From NCBI GenBank assembly GCA_030694965.1, contig JAUYTZ010000025.1, positions 1 to 64,000 on the forward strand: a stretch of DNA of 64,000 bases. The letters run 5' to 3'. Position numbers and translations under genes: made by a program. This stretch comes from Candidatus Paracaedibacteraceae bacterium (lineage in GTDB: Bacteria > Pseudomonadota > Alphaproteobacteria > Paracaedibacterales > CAIOTO01). Positions 1-9,109 of the stretch are shown here, piece after piece (the stretch's first letter is position 1; each line of letters begins with the position of its first letter). Below the pieces are notes generated by a model that worked only from the letters and a program-made list of their open reading frames with translations, did no database searches and was not told the origin of the DNA.

Positions 1-79
1 CTAAAACTCGCTTACCGCTTCGTTCCCGTTGTCGCTGCCGTTGTGGCCGCCTTGTGTAGTTAGTTATAACCAATCTCAT
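1..79 (-). CDS. possible N-terminus of an arginine-rich protein, cut by window edge
   Basis: An open frame begins with ATG at 79 on the minus strand, preceded by a purine-rich GGAGAGA stretch, and runs off the left edge without a stop. The 26 visible residues start MRLVITNYTRRPQRQRQRER and are very basic. This first 55 bp is also more GC-rich than the flanking DNA. Nothing identifies a family; it could be chance coding in a GC-rich stretch. Confidence 0.2.
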   Translation of the reverse strand, partial: MRLVITNYTRRPQRQRQRERSGKRVL

Positions 80-269
80 TCTCTCCGTCAATACTTTTTT
101 TCACCTCTCATGCGTTTTTTTTCTCCTTTTCAACGAAATAATTACCAAAACCCTCAAAAATCAAACACTCTTACCTATCTACAATATTGTATTTCATCTC
201 ATATAATGCGAAAATTCAAAATTCGTTGAAATACGAAATGCAGCAAATCTAACAACGGACACTCTATAT

Positions 270-1565
270 ATGACCATACGCAAACATAATGCAGCCGTAG
301 ATAAGACAACCAACCGTAAAAGCAACGGATACGCAATCTGGTCTGCGGTAGCACTGTTTTTCTTTTATCAATATATATTGCGTGTATCACCCAGCGTTAT
401 GGTCAATGAATTGCGCTTTGATTTTTCCCTGACGGCTGAACAATTTTCATATTTTGGTGCATTCTACCTATATGCATATTCTCTCTTACAAATTCCTGTT
501 GGGCTTATGGTCGATAAGTATGGCGTAAAACGCGTCGTATTAATGTCCATCACCTTGTGCGTGCTTTCAACAATTCTTGCATCAGTCACGCATCACTTAT
601 ATATGGCTTATTTAAGTCGCATTCTTATGGGGGCTGGATCAGCCTGCGCCTTTATGTGCACCCTTAAAATTGTGGTTGACTATATTCCCAAAAGCAAAAA
701 CGGTATTTGGATGGGCGCGACGTTAACACTTGGCGTTGCTGGCGCACTAATAGCAGGTAAACCCTTAAGCCTAGCCATGGATATGTTTGGATGGCGCCAC
801 GCCCTATTACTAACCACAATCATAGGTGCATCTATTTTTGTTTTTTCAGCCTTTATTTTGCCGCGCGAAAAAATTGCCCAACCAGTGGCTGGCCTCAACG
901 CATCATCAGACATCCTAAAAGGTATTCGTGAAATCCTTTCAACACGCATGGTGTTGATTTACGCATTTCTTGCTGTTGGTTTATACACACCACTATCAGT
1001 TATGGCTGACTTATGGGGCGTTGCCTATATCATGTCAAAATTTGGTCTTGATCGTTCACATGCTGCCGAAGTTAGCATGATGCTCTACATAGGGCTTTGC
1101 ATTGGCAGTCTTGTATTACCTTATCTTGCTGAAAAATACGATGCACTTAACCAAACCATACGCATTTGTATTTTTGGCATTTTATCAAGTTTATGCGCAA
1201 TCTTGTTTTTGCCAAACTTAGGTGCATTTGAAATATCAATATTATTTTTACTATTAGGGCTTTTCTGCGGGGCTGAAATGCTGTGCTTTACAGGTGTCGT
1301 TCGCTGTGCACCAGCAGGTAAAACAGGCGTAACGTTGGGAATTACCAACACAGCCAATATGCTAGGAGGCGCTTTCGCACAACAAATCATAGGATTTTTG
1401 CTTGATCGCTTTTTCTGGAAAGGTGCGCTCGATACAAATGGTCACCGCTTTTACGAACAACAAGATTACACATATGCGCTTGCGTCCTTAATCATTATTC
1501 TTATTTTGTGCTGCTGGGTAGCCAGCAAATTGCCAAACAACGAAGCTGCTCGTTCACACTTTTAA
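270..1565 (+). CDS. MFS transporter (metabolite:proton symporter type)
   Basis: A 431-residue inner-membrane carrier of the major facilitator superfamily. About 12 hydrophobic segments are visible, and the loop after TM2 carries the MFS motif A in the form GLMVDKYGVKRVV (roughly residues 77-89). Overall length and a short hydrophilic N-terminus are normal for the family. It resembles the amino-acid/organic-substrate MFS carriers that are expanded in intracellular bacteria such as Legionella and Rickettsiales, but the substrate cannot be read from the sequence. The next gene starts 14 bp downstream on the same strand, so the two may be co-transcribed. Confidence 0.85.
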   Translation: MTIRKHNAAVDKTTNRKSNGYAIWSAVALFFFYQYILRVSPSVMVNELRFDFSLTAEQFSYFGAFYLYAYSLLQIPVGLMVDKYGVKRVVLMSITLCVLSTILASVTHHLYMAYLSRILMGAGSACAFMCTLKIVVDYIPKSKNGIWMGATLTLGVAGALIAGKPLSLAMDMFGWRHALLLTTIIGASIFVFSAFILPREKIAQPVAGLNASSDILKGIREILSTRMVLIYAFLAVGLYTPLSVMADLWGVAYIMSKFGLDRSHAAEVSMMLYIGLCIGSLVLPYLAEKYDALNQTIRICIFGILSSLCAILFLPNLGAFEISILFLLLGLFCGAEMLCFTGVVRCAPAGKTGVTLGITNTANMLGGAFAQQIIGFLLDRFFWKGALDTNGHRFYEQQDYTYALASLIIILILCCWVASKLPNNEAARSHF

Positions 1566-1579
1566 TTTAAAGGTATTTT

Positions 1580-2647
1580 ATGTTTATTTCATCTTTTAAA
1601 AAAACAATCGCTTTTTATTTTTTACTCATAGCCATTATATACCAATCAATAACTCCCGTATCTGCTTTAGCTGTAAAAGATTTGATTTTATCCAATGGCT
1701 TAATTACAGAAACGATGGTTGAAATTTTAGGCCAAGCAGGCGTTCGCATTAAAGGACGTAAACCAAAAGCAAATTGGCCTGCGATGATGATTGAACTCGA
1801 ATCATCTTCATGTAAAGACGTGACGCGTTTGATTCAAGGAAAAGCCCCCCATCATCCTAATTATTCATGGCGCGCCACCCCTGATATTGAGCGTTGGGAG
1901 ATGTCCGCAAAAAACCCAAATACTGTAAACATGCAGGCTATTATGGATTTAATTTTAAAGCCTAAAAATAATGGCGTTAAAGGCCTTAATATGGGAGCAG
2001 AAACGAATCCGAAGAGGTCCACCTATTCACAGATTTTATTATTAGGCTCAACTATTGGCGATTTTAACAAACGTATAGGCTTCTTGAATAATTTATGTGA
2101 TAAGGACGCTCTTCATTTGGATGAAGCAACAAAAATGTATATTTTGACAGGAAAGAGGTCTTTTAATGCCCAAGAAAAAGTATTTCTACAGCAATTAAAT
2201 ACGCCAGATGCATTAAATATATTAAATTCTGATTGTGAACGAAATGCAATGGAATGGTGTTATAAAACTATAAAAACACCAAAACTTAGCAAACAAGAAA
2301 TGATCATTATTGATGATGCTAATCCAACGGGGCCGCGTGCATCAACGCAAAGTACGCTTGCTTTGTTTTTTGACCACGACAAAGCGAACAAAAAAGATTG
2401 GAAGCATAAAAAAATACTACTGGTTTCATCACACATTTTTGCATTATATCAATACCTAATTGCTAAACGTGTGGCGTTTGATCAAGGCTTTGATGGTGAA
2501 ATTGATGTGTGCGCTGGCTCTCTTGCTGACTCTGAACGAAATGCCTACCCAGACAATACTAAGTTAGCTATGCTGCTTGATAATTTGGCGCGGATTTTTT
2601 ATGAAATATGCCAGTACAAAGAAGTAACAGGTAAATACCCGTCTTAA
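1580..2647 (+). CDS. exported protein of unknown function, DUF218-like features
   Basis: 355 residues with an N-terminal Sec signal peptide (hydrophobic stretch about residues 9-30, ending near VSALA) and a good AAAGG ribosome site 6 nt upstream. The mature protein has an ILLLGST segment (about 152-158) and a later block with an S-T-x-x-T-L-A-L-F-F stretch followed by KKILLVSSHIFALYQ (about 276-290). That order recalls DUF218/YdcF proteins, where a glycine-rich strand, a region rich in polar residues and an LLVTS-type strand form a Rossmann-like fold. The similarity is by eye only and weak. Probably co-transcribed with the MFS gene, so a periplasmic partner in uptake is possible. Confidence 0.6.
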   Translation: MFISSFKKTIAFYFLLIAIIYQSITPVSALAVKDLILSNGLITETMVEILGQAGVRIKGRKPKANWPAMMIELESSSCKDVTRLIQGKAPHHPNYSWRATPDIERWEMSAKNPNTVNMQAIMDLILKPKNNGVKGLNMGAETNPKRSTYSQILLLGSTIGDFNKRIGFLNNLCDKDALHLDEATKMYILTGKRSFNAQEKVFLQQLNTPDALNILNSDCERNAMEWCYKTIKTPKLSKQEMIIIDDANPTGPRASTQSTLALFFDHDKANKKDWKHKKILLVSSHIFALYQYLIAKRVAFDQGFDGEIDVCAGSLADSERNAYPDNTKLAMLLDNLARIFYEICQYKEVTGKYPS

Positions 2648-2729
2648 AGCGCGCATAACAACTTAACACTAAATTTGTTATATTCGCCATAGCAAGCCCA
2701 AAGAGCCGGGGCGCAGTGTACTTTTTTGA

Positions 2730-2926
2730 CTAAGTCGAACCTTTCATATCAACGCTTTCTGCAAAATCATAGAGCTTTTGAGCATAATCTTCATTGAGCA
2801 TAACGCCTATTCCATCCATATAACAAGTAGCAAGCTGGTAGCACGCATTTGTATGTCTTTTTTCTTTTGCAGATGTAGAATACCTTACAGCTACTTTAAG
2901 TACTTTTTTATAAGGATATTTATCAT
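2730..2926 (-). pseudogene. Sel1-repeat protein remnant
   Basis: This 197-bp stretch has one open frame with no start codon. It ends in TAG at 2730-2732 and is bounded upstream by another stop. It translates to a good Sel1 repeat: A-C-Y-Q-L-A-T-C-Y-M-D-G-I-G-V, then an N-E-D-Y-A-Q-K-L-Y helix, with the small/hydrophobic spacing of Sel1 (A-x-x-L-G-x-x-Y-x-x-G-x-G-V). It is best read as the C-terminal remnant of a lost Sel1 gene. Two intact single-Sel1 paralogs lie at 58.9 and 60.7 kb. Confidence 0.5.
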
Positions 2927-2998
2927 TCTAAGCCACTCATTTAAAAAATAGATAGATAATACACAACATATTTATGAAACGTCTTATTTGATTTAAAA

Positions 2999-4003
2999 TT
3001 ATTCTTTCAATAAGACAAAAAATGATGTCATATTATTATCAAAATGTGACAGATCAGTACTTACATCACTTATTTCCATGTTCTGAGAATTTGGGTTTTC
3101 TGTGCCCCAGCAATCATACTTAGTCATTTTTATACTTTGCGCAGCGCCTAATTCATTTTCATAATCAACAAGGAAATCAAATTGACCTTCTACATTTTTT
3201 TTATTTTTATTTCGCTTAAAGGGGTATTGTTTTTCTTCTTGGTGTTTAATTAAGTCAATTAAAGGCATAGTTTTATTGCTATACGTAAAATGAATCTTTT
3301 CGTTTCCTTCAAGCTCATAATTTGATTGACGCTTATAAACCTTCATTATGTTACCTTTTTCTTCATAAGAGCGATCAAAGACAAAGCCGGCGTTTTCTTC
3401 TGATTTCCAAGATGTAATATTCTTAGCATTAACTGTACCTTTCCATGATACATCAGGCAAGTAGTCAAACATCGCTTTAAGAAGAATAGAGCCTTGTTTG
3501 CGCCCCTGCATGGCAGGTTGTAAAGCGCGTGAGACTTCATAGGTACTTTTTCCTTGCGAACACATCACACGTCTTGCATAGATTGTTCCATAAATACCAT
3601 TTTCATTAATAACACCCCATGCATAGCAATTAGGTATTTGCTGCTGAAAAGCTTTTGCTTTGTCTAGAGTGTCATATTGAATGTCAGAAAATTCAAACGT
3701 TTCAGCTGTAGGAGTAAAATATTTCATTGTTTCTGGATCTGCATATATTGGCAACAGCCCTTTAGCAAAACTAGGGCGTATGGGAACTAACATAAAATGC
3801 TCGAAGGCTATATACCCACGCTCTGATGCTAATAATGGTTCAGGTGATACAATAAGTGTTTGTTGTTTTACAATAAGTTTTTGCGGTATTATTTCATTTC
3901 CCACTGCTTCATCATTTACCATAGCGCTTGCCATTGCATAGCTAGCATTCATTACTATTGATAAAAAGACTATTTTATATTTATTTTTTAAATTATTTAT
4001 CAT
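2999..4003 (-). CDS. exported GNAT-fold acetyltransferase-like protein
   Basis: 334 residues. The N-terminus (KNKYKIVFLSIVMNASYAMA) looks like a Sec signal peptide. Residues about 65-230 fit a RimJ/RimL-type GNAT domain: the MLVPIRP start, a YADPETMKYF segment, an EVSRALQPAMQGRKQGSILL acetyl-CoA loop in which Q-x-x-R-K-x-G replaces the usual Q-x-x-G-x-G/A, then a strand giving NAKNITSWKSEENAGF, the usual N-x-x-S-x-x-x-x-E-K-x-G-F end. The C-terminal 100 residues are unassigned. GNAT enzymes are normally cytoplasmic, so an export signal suggests a secreted effector acetylating a host protein or small molecule; that is inference. Confidence 0.65.
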   Translation of the reverse strand: MINNLKNKYKIVFLSIVMNASYAMASAMVNDEAVGNEIIPQKLIVKQQTLIVSPEPLLASERGYIAFEHFMLVPIRPSFAKGLLPIYADPETMKYFTPTAETFEFSDIQYDTLDKAKAFQQQIPNCYAWGVINENGIYGTIYARRVMCSQGKSTYEVSRALQPAMQGRKQGSILLKAMFDYLPDVSWKGTVNAKNITSWKSEENAGFVFDRSYEEKGNIMKVYKRQSNYELEGNEKIHFTYSNKTMPLIDLIKHQEEKQYPFKRNKNKKNVEGQFDFLVDYENELGAAQSIKMTKYDCWGTENPNSQNMEISDVSTDLSHFDNNMTSFFVLLKE

Positions 4004-4089
4004 TTTTACAAATTAAAATTTTATATCAAACTATATATTAAAATGTGTGTATTTTTTTAATTATTTCAAGTGATTTTTTAATTTTTTTA

Positions 4090-5565
4090 TCAATTCTTAA
4101 TTCCTAAAAGTTTTTTCGAGAAATTCTTAATACGCATTTCAAGCTCGCGTAATTTACTGACCTGCTCAACCTCTTCTTCATGCGTTCGTCCTAATGCTGT
4201 ATTTGTTGCATTTCGTTCAGTAATGATTTTCGATACAATTTGTGGGAACTTTTCATCATTTGCAAACAATGGGATAAGGGCATCTGATTCAATCTCAAGA
4301 AGTGTAATTTGCGATTCCGCAATAACTGTTGCTGATCGTCTGTCACCTGTTAGTAATGACATTTCACCAAAAAAATCTTCAGGAATCAAAACGGCCACTT
4401 GCTGCTGTGCGCCAGCTTCGTTTGTAATAAATACTTTTAACATACCTTCACATACGATAAACAAAGAACGTCCTTCTTCCCCTTGACTGCAAATAACATC
4501 GCCTTTGTTAAAATTTCGTTTCCTTGATACAGTCGCAATTTCTTTGACCTGGCGTTCAGTCAACGTTTGAAAAATATCAATCTGAGCAATGTAATTGGCA
4601 GTTTCTTCTGTTGGTGTGAAAATTTGATCAGCAATTTCAGTTATATACACACGTTGCATCTGGGTTGCAAGTTTAATGTTAGCAGCGCGTAAAAAGCGAA
4701 ATACACGTGAATGGATAAGATGGCGCACTTTTCCCGGACCACATTTTGCAGGGTTTAAAAAGTATTTCACCTTATAGTAGACACCTTCTGTGCTAACCTT
4801 GCTTACACGGCACTTGTAATCAGTGATGACGCCTGTGCATCCCACTGCCTCAAGACCAAGCGTTATAGCTCTAATCACCGCATTTTCATTGTATTCAAAA
4901 GGAATACAATACATAAGTTCAAATTCACTTTCAGCAGAAGGGCGGCTGAGGTTCGTTATAATTTGCATTCCAAAGATGTTATTTGGTATCTGGTGTGTTA
5001 CGTTTTCAGTCGTTTGTATAGTAACGACACGCCAGCTCATTTGAATGATTTCGCCATAAATATCCATGTTATTGCTGCGTAAAAACACCCAATCGCCCAT
5101 GCGAAATGATTTATCCATGTCTATAGAAATACCAACAAACAAATCAAGAAACATCTTTTGAAGACCAAAACCAAGCACCACACCGACGGCGCCAGTTGCG
5201 GTTAATGCACTGCCAACCTCAAGACCTAAAACAAAGCGACATGCAACGAAGGTACATAACAAATAGATACCAAAATTGATTAGCCCTATGAGTAGGGTCG
5301 ACATTTTGATATTACGTTTTTTTGGTAAATAATATTCCCATAAACAGTTTCTTAAAATCTTTGTTATTTGCATGGTAGTAAAGATGCACGCATACAATAC
5401 AAGCAAATTCATAGGGATTATTCTGGATTCCCCCCATTTTATAGGTTGGTGTAATTCACTGTGCCAATGACCTGCGACAATGTAGGAACACATGGCCATC
5501 AAAATAATTTTGATAACTGCATACAAAATACTATTTATATTAATTTGATATTTACTATTTTTCAT
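4090..5565 (-). CDS. MscS-family channel with C-terminal cyclic-nucleotide-binding domain
   Basis: 491-residue inner-membrane protein with three hydrophobic segments (about 13-31, 52-70, 90-112). The MscS pore helix and beta domain follow; the pore region contains GAVGVVLGFGLQKMFLDLFV at 125-144. Residues about 330-440 form a CNMP-binding domain with the phosphate-binding cassette FFGEMSLLTGDRRSATV, including the ribose-contacting Glu401 and phosphate-contacting Arg410. This is the arrangement of bCNG channels, in which ligand binding rather than membrane tension is thought to gate the pore. A coiled-coil-like charged tail follows. It is transcribed alone. Confidence 0.85.
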   Translation of the reverse strand: MKNSKYQININSILYAVIKIILMAMCSYIVAGHWHSELHQPIKWGESRIIPMNLLVLYACIFTTMQITKILRNCLWEYYLPKKRNIKMSTLLIGLINFGIYLLCTFVACRFVLGLEVGSALTATGAVGVVLGFGLQKMFLDLFVGISIDMDKSFRMGDWVFLRSNNMDIYGEIIQMSWRVVTIQTTENVTHQIPNNIFGMQIITNLSRPSAESEFELMYCIPFEYNENAVIRAITLGLEAVGCTGVITDYKCRVSKVSTEGVYYKVKYFLNPAKCGPGKVRHLIHSRVFRFLRAANIKLATQMQRVYITEIADQIFTPTEETANYIAQIDIFQTLTERQVKEIATVSRKRNFNKGDVICSQGEEGRSLFIVCEGMLKVFITNEAGAQQQVAVLIPEDFFGEMSLLTGDRRSATVIAESQITLLEIESDALIPLFANDEKFPQIVSKIITERNATNTALGRTHEEEVEQVSKLRELEMRIKNFSKKLLGIKN

Positions 5566-5667
5566 AATATCTGCAAAAAAATTAAGAGATTTTTTTATCC
5601 CTACTACTTTCTTTTGTACAGGAAAAATATAAAAAAAGTGTTAATTTTTAGATAATCGAGGTTCTTA

Positions 5668-5829
5668 ATGTTAAGTTCCAAACTATCAAAAGGGGGTAAA
5701 GTACACGTTGCACTAAACCTAGCCCAGCTATTTGTTGTAAAGCAAGCCCAGCTCATAGTTGCACCCACATTTTTTGTACAGATGCTTATGATAATCTTTA
5801 TACAATGCATCGAATGGGCAATTCCGTAA
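5668..5829 (+). CDS. possible small hydrophobic protein
   Basis: A 53-codon frame with ATG 6-7 nt after a GAGG sequence, ending just before a hairpin. The product has an amphipathic first half and a hydrophobic C-terminal segment (about 32-50, FFVQMLMIIFIQCIEW region). No family is recognised. It lies between the mscS-type gene and metI, both on the other strand. It may be a real membrane peptide or chance. Confidence 0.25.
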   Translation: MLSSKLSKGGKVHVALNLAQLFVVKQAQLIVAPTFFVQMLMIIFIQCIEWAIP

Positions 5830-5851
5830 GCTAAGCGATTCAGCTAGCTTA
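5827..5851. terminator. intergenic hairpin between small ORF and metI
   Basis: Arms TAAGCTA (5827-5833) and TAGCTTA (5845-5851) pair exactly, extended inward by GC/GC with one bulged A and a 6-nt loop. It lies directly after the metI stop (minus strand) and overlaps the small ORF stop (plus strand), so it could end transcription from either side. There is no long T-run. Confidence 0.35.
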
Positions 5852-5858
5852 TCTAAAT

Positions 5859-6551
5859 TTACTTCCTCATCCGGCGCGCAATCTCATTTCCACTACTTTG
5901 AATGATCTGCACAAGTAGAATCAATACGAAAACAATGGCAATCACAAGGCTTGTGTCATAGCGCTGATAGCCATATCTAATGGCAAGATCACCAAGTCCG
6001 CCGCCGCCAACAGTACCTGCCATCGCTGAAAAGCCAACCAAATTAATGATGATGGTTGTTAGTTGAATGATAAGACCTGGCAAGGCTTCTGGCAGCAAAA
6101 TGACCATAAATATACGCATTGGTTTTGCGCGCATACTAATGCCAATTTCTGTGAATGTACGTGGTAGGTTTAAAAAAGCTTCCTCCGCGACGCGTGCAAT
6201 CAGTAAAATTGACGCCAATGTTAATGGGAAAATTGCCGCTATTGTGCCAATGGATGTACCAATGCATATGCGTGTTAGGGGCAGCAACAATACAGTTAAG
6301 ATAATGTATGGAATTGAACGCGCCGAATTGATAACCAAGCTTAAGGATGAATAAAGAATAGGGTCTGGCTTCAAACCTTTTGGACTACTGCTATATAAAA
6401 GCATACCCAAAGGAAGGCCGACAACAATCCCAAGAACAGTTGATGCAGACACCATAAGAAGTGTTTCCATAAGGCTGTGTATTAACAAGCCACCTTTTGC
6501 GCCTAAAAAAATTTCTTGTACGCTTAATAATACAAAATTTATTAGTTCCAT
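5859..6551 (-). CDS. metI: methionine ABC transporter permease MetI
   Basis: 230 residues with about five to six membrane segments. It has the ABC permease EAA loop in the form E-I-G-I-S-M-R-A-K-P-M-R-I-F (about 132-145), which docks the ATPase, followed by LLPEALPGLI, typical of MetI. Length matches the family (217-230). Its start overlaps the end of metN by 10 bp, so the two are translationally coupled. With MetN it would import methionine across the inner membrane. No MetQ binding lipoprotein is encoded in the window. Confidence 0.9.
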   Translation of the reverse strand: MELINFVLLSVQEIFLGAKGGLLIHSLMETLLMVSASTVLGIVVGLPLGMLLYSSSPKGLKPDPILYSSLSLVINSARSIPYIILTVLLLPLTRICIGTSIGTIAAIFPLTLASILLIARVAEEAFLNLPRTFTEIGISMRAKPMRIFMVILLPEALPGLIIQLTTIIINLVGFSAMAGTVGGGGLGDLAIRYGYQRYDTSLVIAIVFVLILLVQIIQSSGNEIARRMRK

Positions 6552-7750
6552 GAGATATATCCTACTGTTTCAACGCCAACTCCATGATCTGACATGTATT
6601 GAATGGCCGCATCAATGCCATCGTCTGCGGCGCATGATACCCATAAGTGCCCATACATGTGGGTCGATTTTTGATCGGATACATTATCAAGCGAGCCTGC
6701 TAAAATACTAAAGCAAATGTTAAATTGTGTTGCAACATAAGCAATAACTGGCTTTGTTGATGATTCGTCTGTGAAAACAAGTTTTAAAACAATGTCTGAC
6801 TCAGCGGTTGGTTTGGGCTGAATACGATCAAGCAAAAACACAGGAAGCACGCCGCCTGATGTCGCTTCAAGAAGCTGTTTTGTGACGCTATGCTTGGGCT
6901 TGATTAAAACATCAACGACGGACCCTTGTTCAACAATACGGCCTTGATCCATAACACACACTTGATCTGCAACTGCTTTTACAACATCTATATCGTGGGT
7001 TACCAAAATAACAGTGACGCCATGATCTTCATTAACGCGTTTAAGCAAATTTAAAATTTCAATTGTGGTTTTAGGATCAAGTGCAGATGTTAATTCATCG
7101 CATAACAGCAACCCTGGATCTAACATCAAAGCACGCGCGATAGCGACGCGTTGACGTTGCCCGCCACTAAGTTCAGAAGGATAAGCATTTGCTTTATCAG
7201 AAAGCCCAACCTCAACAAGCAATGCATGTGCTTTGTATATGTGTGCGTCACTAAGTTTAGCACCGCGCAATGTGATGGGTAGACACACATTTTCAAGGAC
7301 TGTTTTTCGGCTAAGCAATGTATATGCTTGAAAGATCATCGCAATATTTTTAAGCTTGGCATCGTTATGATTAGCTGTTGGATTTTTTGATTTTTCAAGC
7401 GCAGCATTTATGGACGTTGCGCCTCTTTTTGTAATAAGAAGGATTGAATTTTCTTCTCGTTCGTTGTCACTTAATACCCGGCATTCTTTAACAACTTTAA
7501 AAGCATGACCAAGTCCATCTCTTTTATAATAATCTTTGTGTAAAGCAATTTCGATATGGCCCCCATCAATCGTATCAAGACCATTCAGACAACGCAGCAA
7601 CGTGCTTTTGCCAGCGCCGCTAGGACCTATCAAGGCGGTGATTGATGATGGCATTACTGTTAGTGATACATCTGATAAAATGGTGCGCGTTTGACCGTCA
7701 GCTATAACGGATTTTGATATATTTTTTGTTGTGATAGATAAAGAATACAT
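6542..7750 (-). CDS. metN: methionine ABC transporter ATPase MetN, with an insertion
   Basis: Taken from the ATG at 7750 (402 residues), which aligns with the usual MetN N-terminus; a start at 7789 is also open. Residues counted from 7750: Walker A GPSGAGKST (42-50), Q-loop MIFQAYTLLS (about 138-147), signature LSGGQRQR (194-201), Walker B LLLCDE, D-loop SALD, H-loop VTHD, and a C-terminal ACT-like NIL domain ending VETVGYISW. The Walker A Lys to Q-loop Gln distance is 93 residues against about 45 in E. coli MetN, so about 48 extra residues (charged, with an N-A-A-L-E-K-S-K-N stretch) sit in the antiparallel beta subdomain. All catalytic motifs are intact. Confidence 0.88.
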   Translation of the reverse strand: MYSLSITTKNISKSVIADGQTRTILSDVSLTVMPSSITALIGPSGAGKSTLLRCLNGLDTIDGGHIEIALHKDYYKRDGLGHAFKVVKECRVLSDNEREENSILLITKRGATSINAALEKSKNPTANHNDAKLKNIAMIFQAYTLLSRKTVLENVCLPITLRGAKLSDAHIYKAHALLVEVGLSDKANAYPSELSGGQRQRVAIARALMLDPGLLLCDELTSALDPKTTIEILNLLKRVNEDHGVTVILVTHDIDVVKAVADQVCVMDQGRIVEQGSVVDVLIKPKHSVTKQLLEATSGGVLPVFLLDRIQPKPTAESDIVLKLVFTDESSTKPVIAYVATQFNICFSILAGSLDNVSDQKSTHMYGHLWVSCAADDGIDAAIQYMSDHGVGVETVGYISWN

Positions 7751-7962
7751 TATTATTTTAATCTTTTTTCTTGCTTGGTACTGTATCATAAATGATGTTT
7801 AGTTGAAAATGAAGCAGTTAGTAGGCTTTTGCAGAAAACATGGGGCAGAATTTATAAGTAACGAAAACAAGTGAAAGCAGCTGGTCTTAACAAAGATTTT
7901 GACCACATATTTAATTTTAAAAATGCCAGAATTCTTTATACGTAACCAAAACGCCCGCTTTC

Positions 7963-9042
7963 CTACCTTGATACCAATAAATTAGGTAGTTGGTTTAAGT
8001 CAGATTGGGGCATGGGGCTGTCAATCGTAACAGATTGCACAAAAAGGGGCGGCAAAGCTTTAAGATCAATGGGATCATTAGAGCTATCATCATGGCCATG
8101 TAAATCTCTTCTTTTCTTATAATTAACGCGCGAAGAGGTTAAGGTAAGAAAAGTTGGACTGATAGTTGCATTATTGTTATAGGCGCTTTGAATATACATT
8201 TTTAAACCTGAAATCAAAAAATTGCATTCTGCCATGATGCGACTTATCGTTTGCGTACAGCGTTCACAAACATCGTTTTTTGAATGAATGTGAAGAATCA
8301 CAGATAAAATCTTGGCGCCTTCTTTAAAATTTCCGTTTGCTCTATTCGTGCTTATTAAATTATCCACCGCTTTCATAAGGGTCATTTTTCCATCACTATG
8401 CACACCTGCTAAATAATTTAAAACCCACTGTTCGCTATGATGGTAATTTACGTGAAATTGTGAATCATGTGCGTTAATTTCTCTTAATTTTTCTATTCGT
8501 TCGCTTTCATCTAAATTTTGCTTTAATCCTGCATTAAATAATTGCTTTAATTCTGCTTGAAGATCGAAAGAGATTCCTTGGTTTAATTCACGCGCAGTAA
8601 TTTCATGAATCTGACCTTCAAGCTCACCTTCCAGGAAACTCTTTCTTTCTGCACTTAAAAAAGGCCCAGTACCACTTATAAATACAGCAAGTTGATTACT
8701 TATTCCTTCATTAATCCCCTGCCATTTAATCCAATCGCTAATACGATGTAATATTCCAGTTGAGGCATCTTGAAAAATGACACTAATACGAACAAGGGCT
8801 ACATTGCGATCAATTTCAGTTTTGGTAAGAGTGTGACTTATAATATTTTCAAAATCACTCATCCCCTGATGTTCAGTTACAACATCTTCGCAGTCTAAAT
8901 CGATAATTTTTTGCCCTTGATAATGTAAGCCTAAATTCTGGCGCCAACGAAACCCCTCTTCTGGCTGATGAATTGGGGCTGAATCGCTTTGAAAAAGCAA
9001 AGCAACAAAAAAGAAACATAAATACTTAAAAGTATGTATCAC
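7963..9042 (-). CDS. exported deaminase-fold protein (HxE...CxxC), putative secreted toxin/effector
   Basis: 359 residues. A signal peptide (hydrophobic 8-19, cut near QSDSA) is followed by an all-helical middle and then a block carrying the cytidine-deaminase superfamily signature: H202-S-E204 in HHSEQWVLNYL, then C259-E-R-C262 in LHIHSKNDVCERC, preceded by the expected hydrophobic strand KILSVILHIHS. In this superfamily His and the two Cys bind zinc and Glu is the proton shuttle. The fold occurs in polymorphic toxins and effectors, including families named from Orientia (OTT_1508-like). The TLTSSRVNYKKRR stretch at 300-312 fits the following strand. Substrate (nucleic acid, nucleotide or protein) is unknown. 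The assignment rests on motif order and spacing, without a search. Confidence 0.6.
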   Translation of the reverse strand: MIHTFKYLCFFFVALLFQSDSAPIHQPEEGFRWRQNLGLHYQGQKIIDLDCEDVVTEHQGMSDFENIISHTLTKTEIDRNVALVRISVIFQDASTGILHRISDWIKWQGINEGISNQLAVFISGTGPFLSAERKSFLEGELEGQIHEITARELNQGISFDLQAELKQLFNAGLKQNLDESERIEKLREINAHDSQFHVNYHHSEQWVLNYLAGVHSDGKMTLMKAVDNLISTNRANGNFKEGAKILSVILHIHSKNDVCERCTQTISRIMAECNFLISGLKMYIQSAYNNNATISPTFLTLTSSRVNYKKRRDLHGHDDSSNDPIDLKALPPLFVQSVTIDSPMPQSDLNQLPNLLVSR

Positions 9043-9109
9043 AAAAAAAATCTATCTTAAGTTAATGCTCTATCATTAACCTTAAAATATAAACGTAAAT
9101 AATTCGTTA

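Noticed and set aside
5604-5810. Minus-strand ORF between the MscS-type gene and metI
   Set aside because: Cys/Thr-rich random composition; the opposite-strand small ORF has the better start signal.
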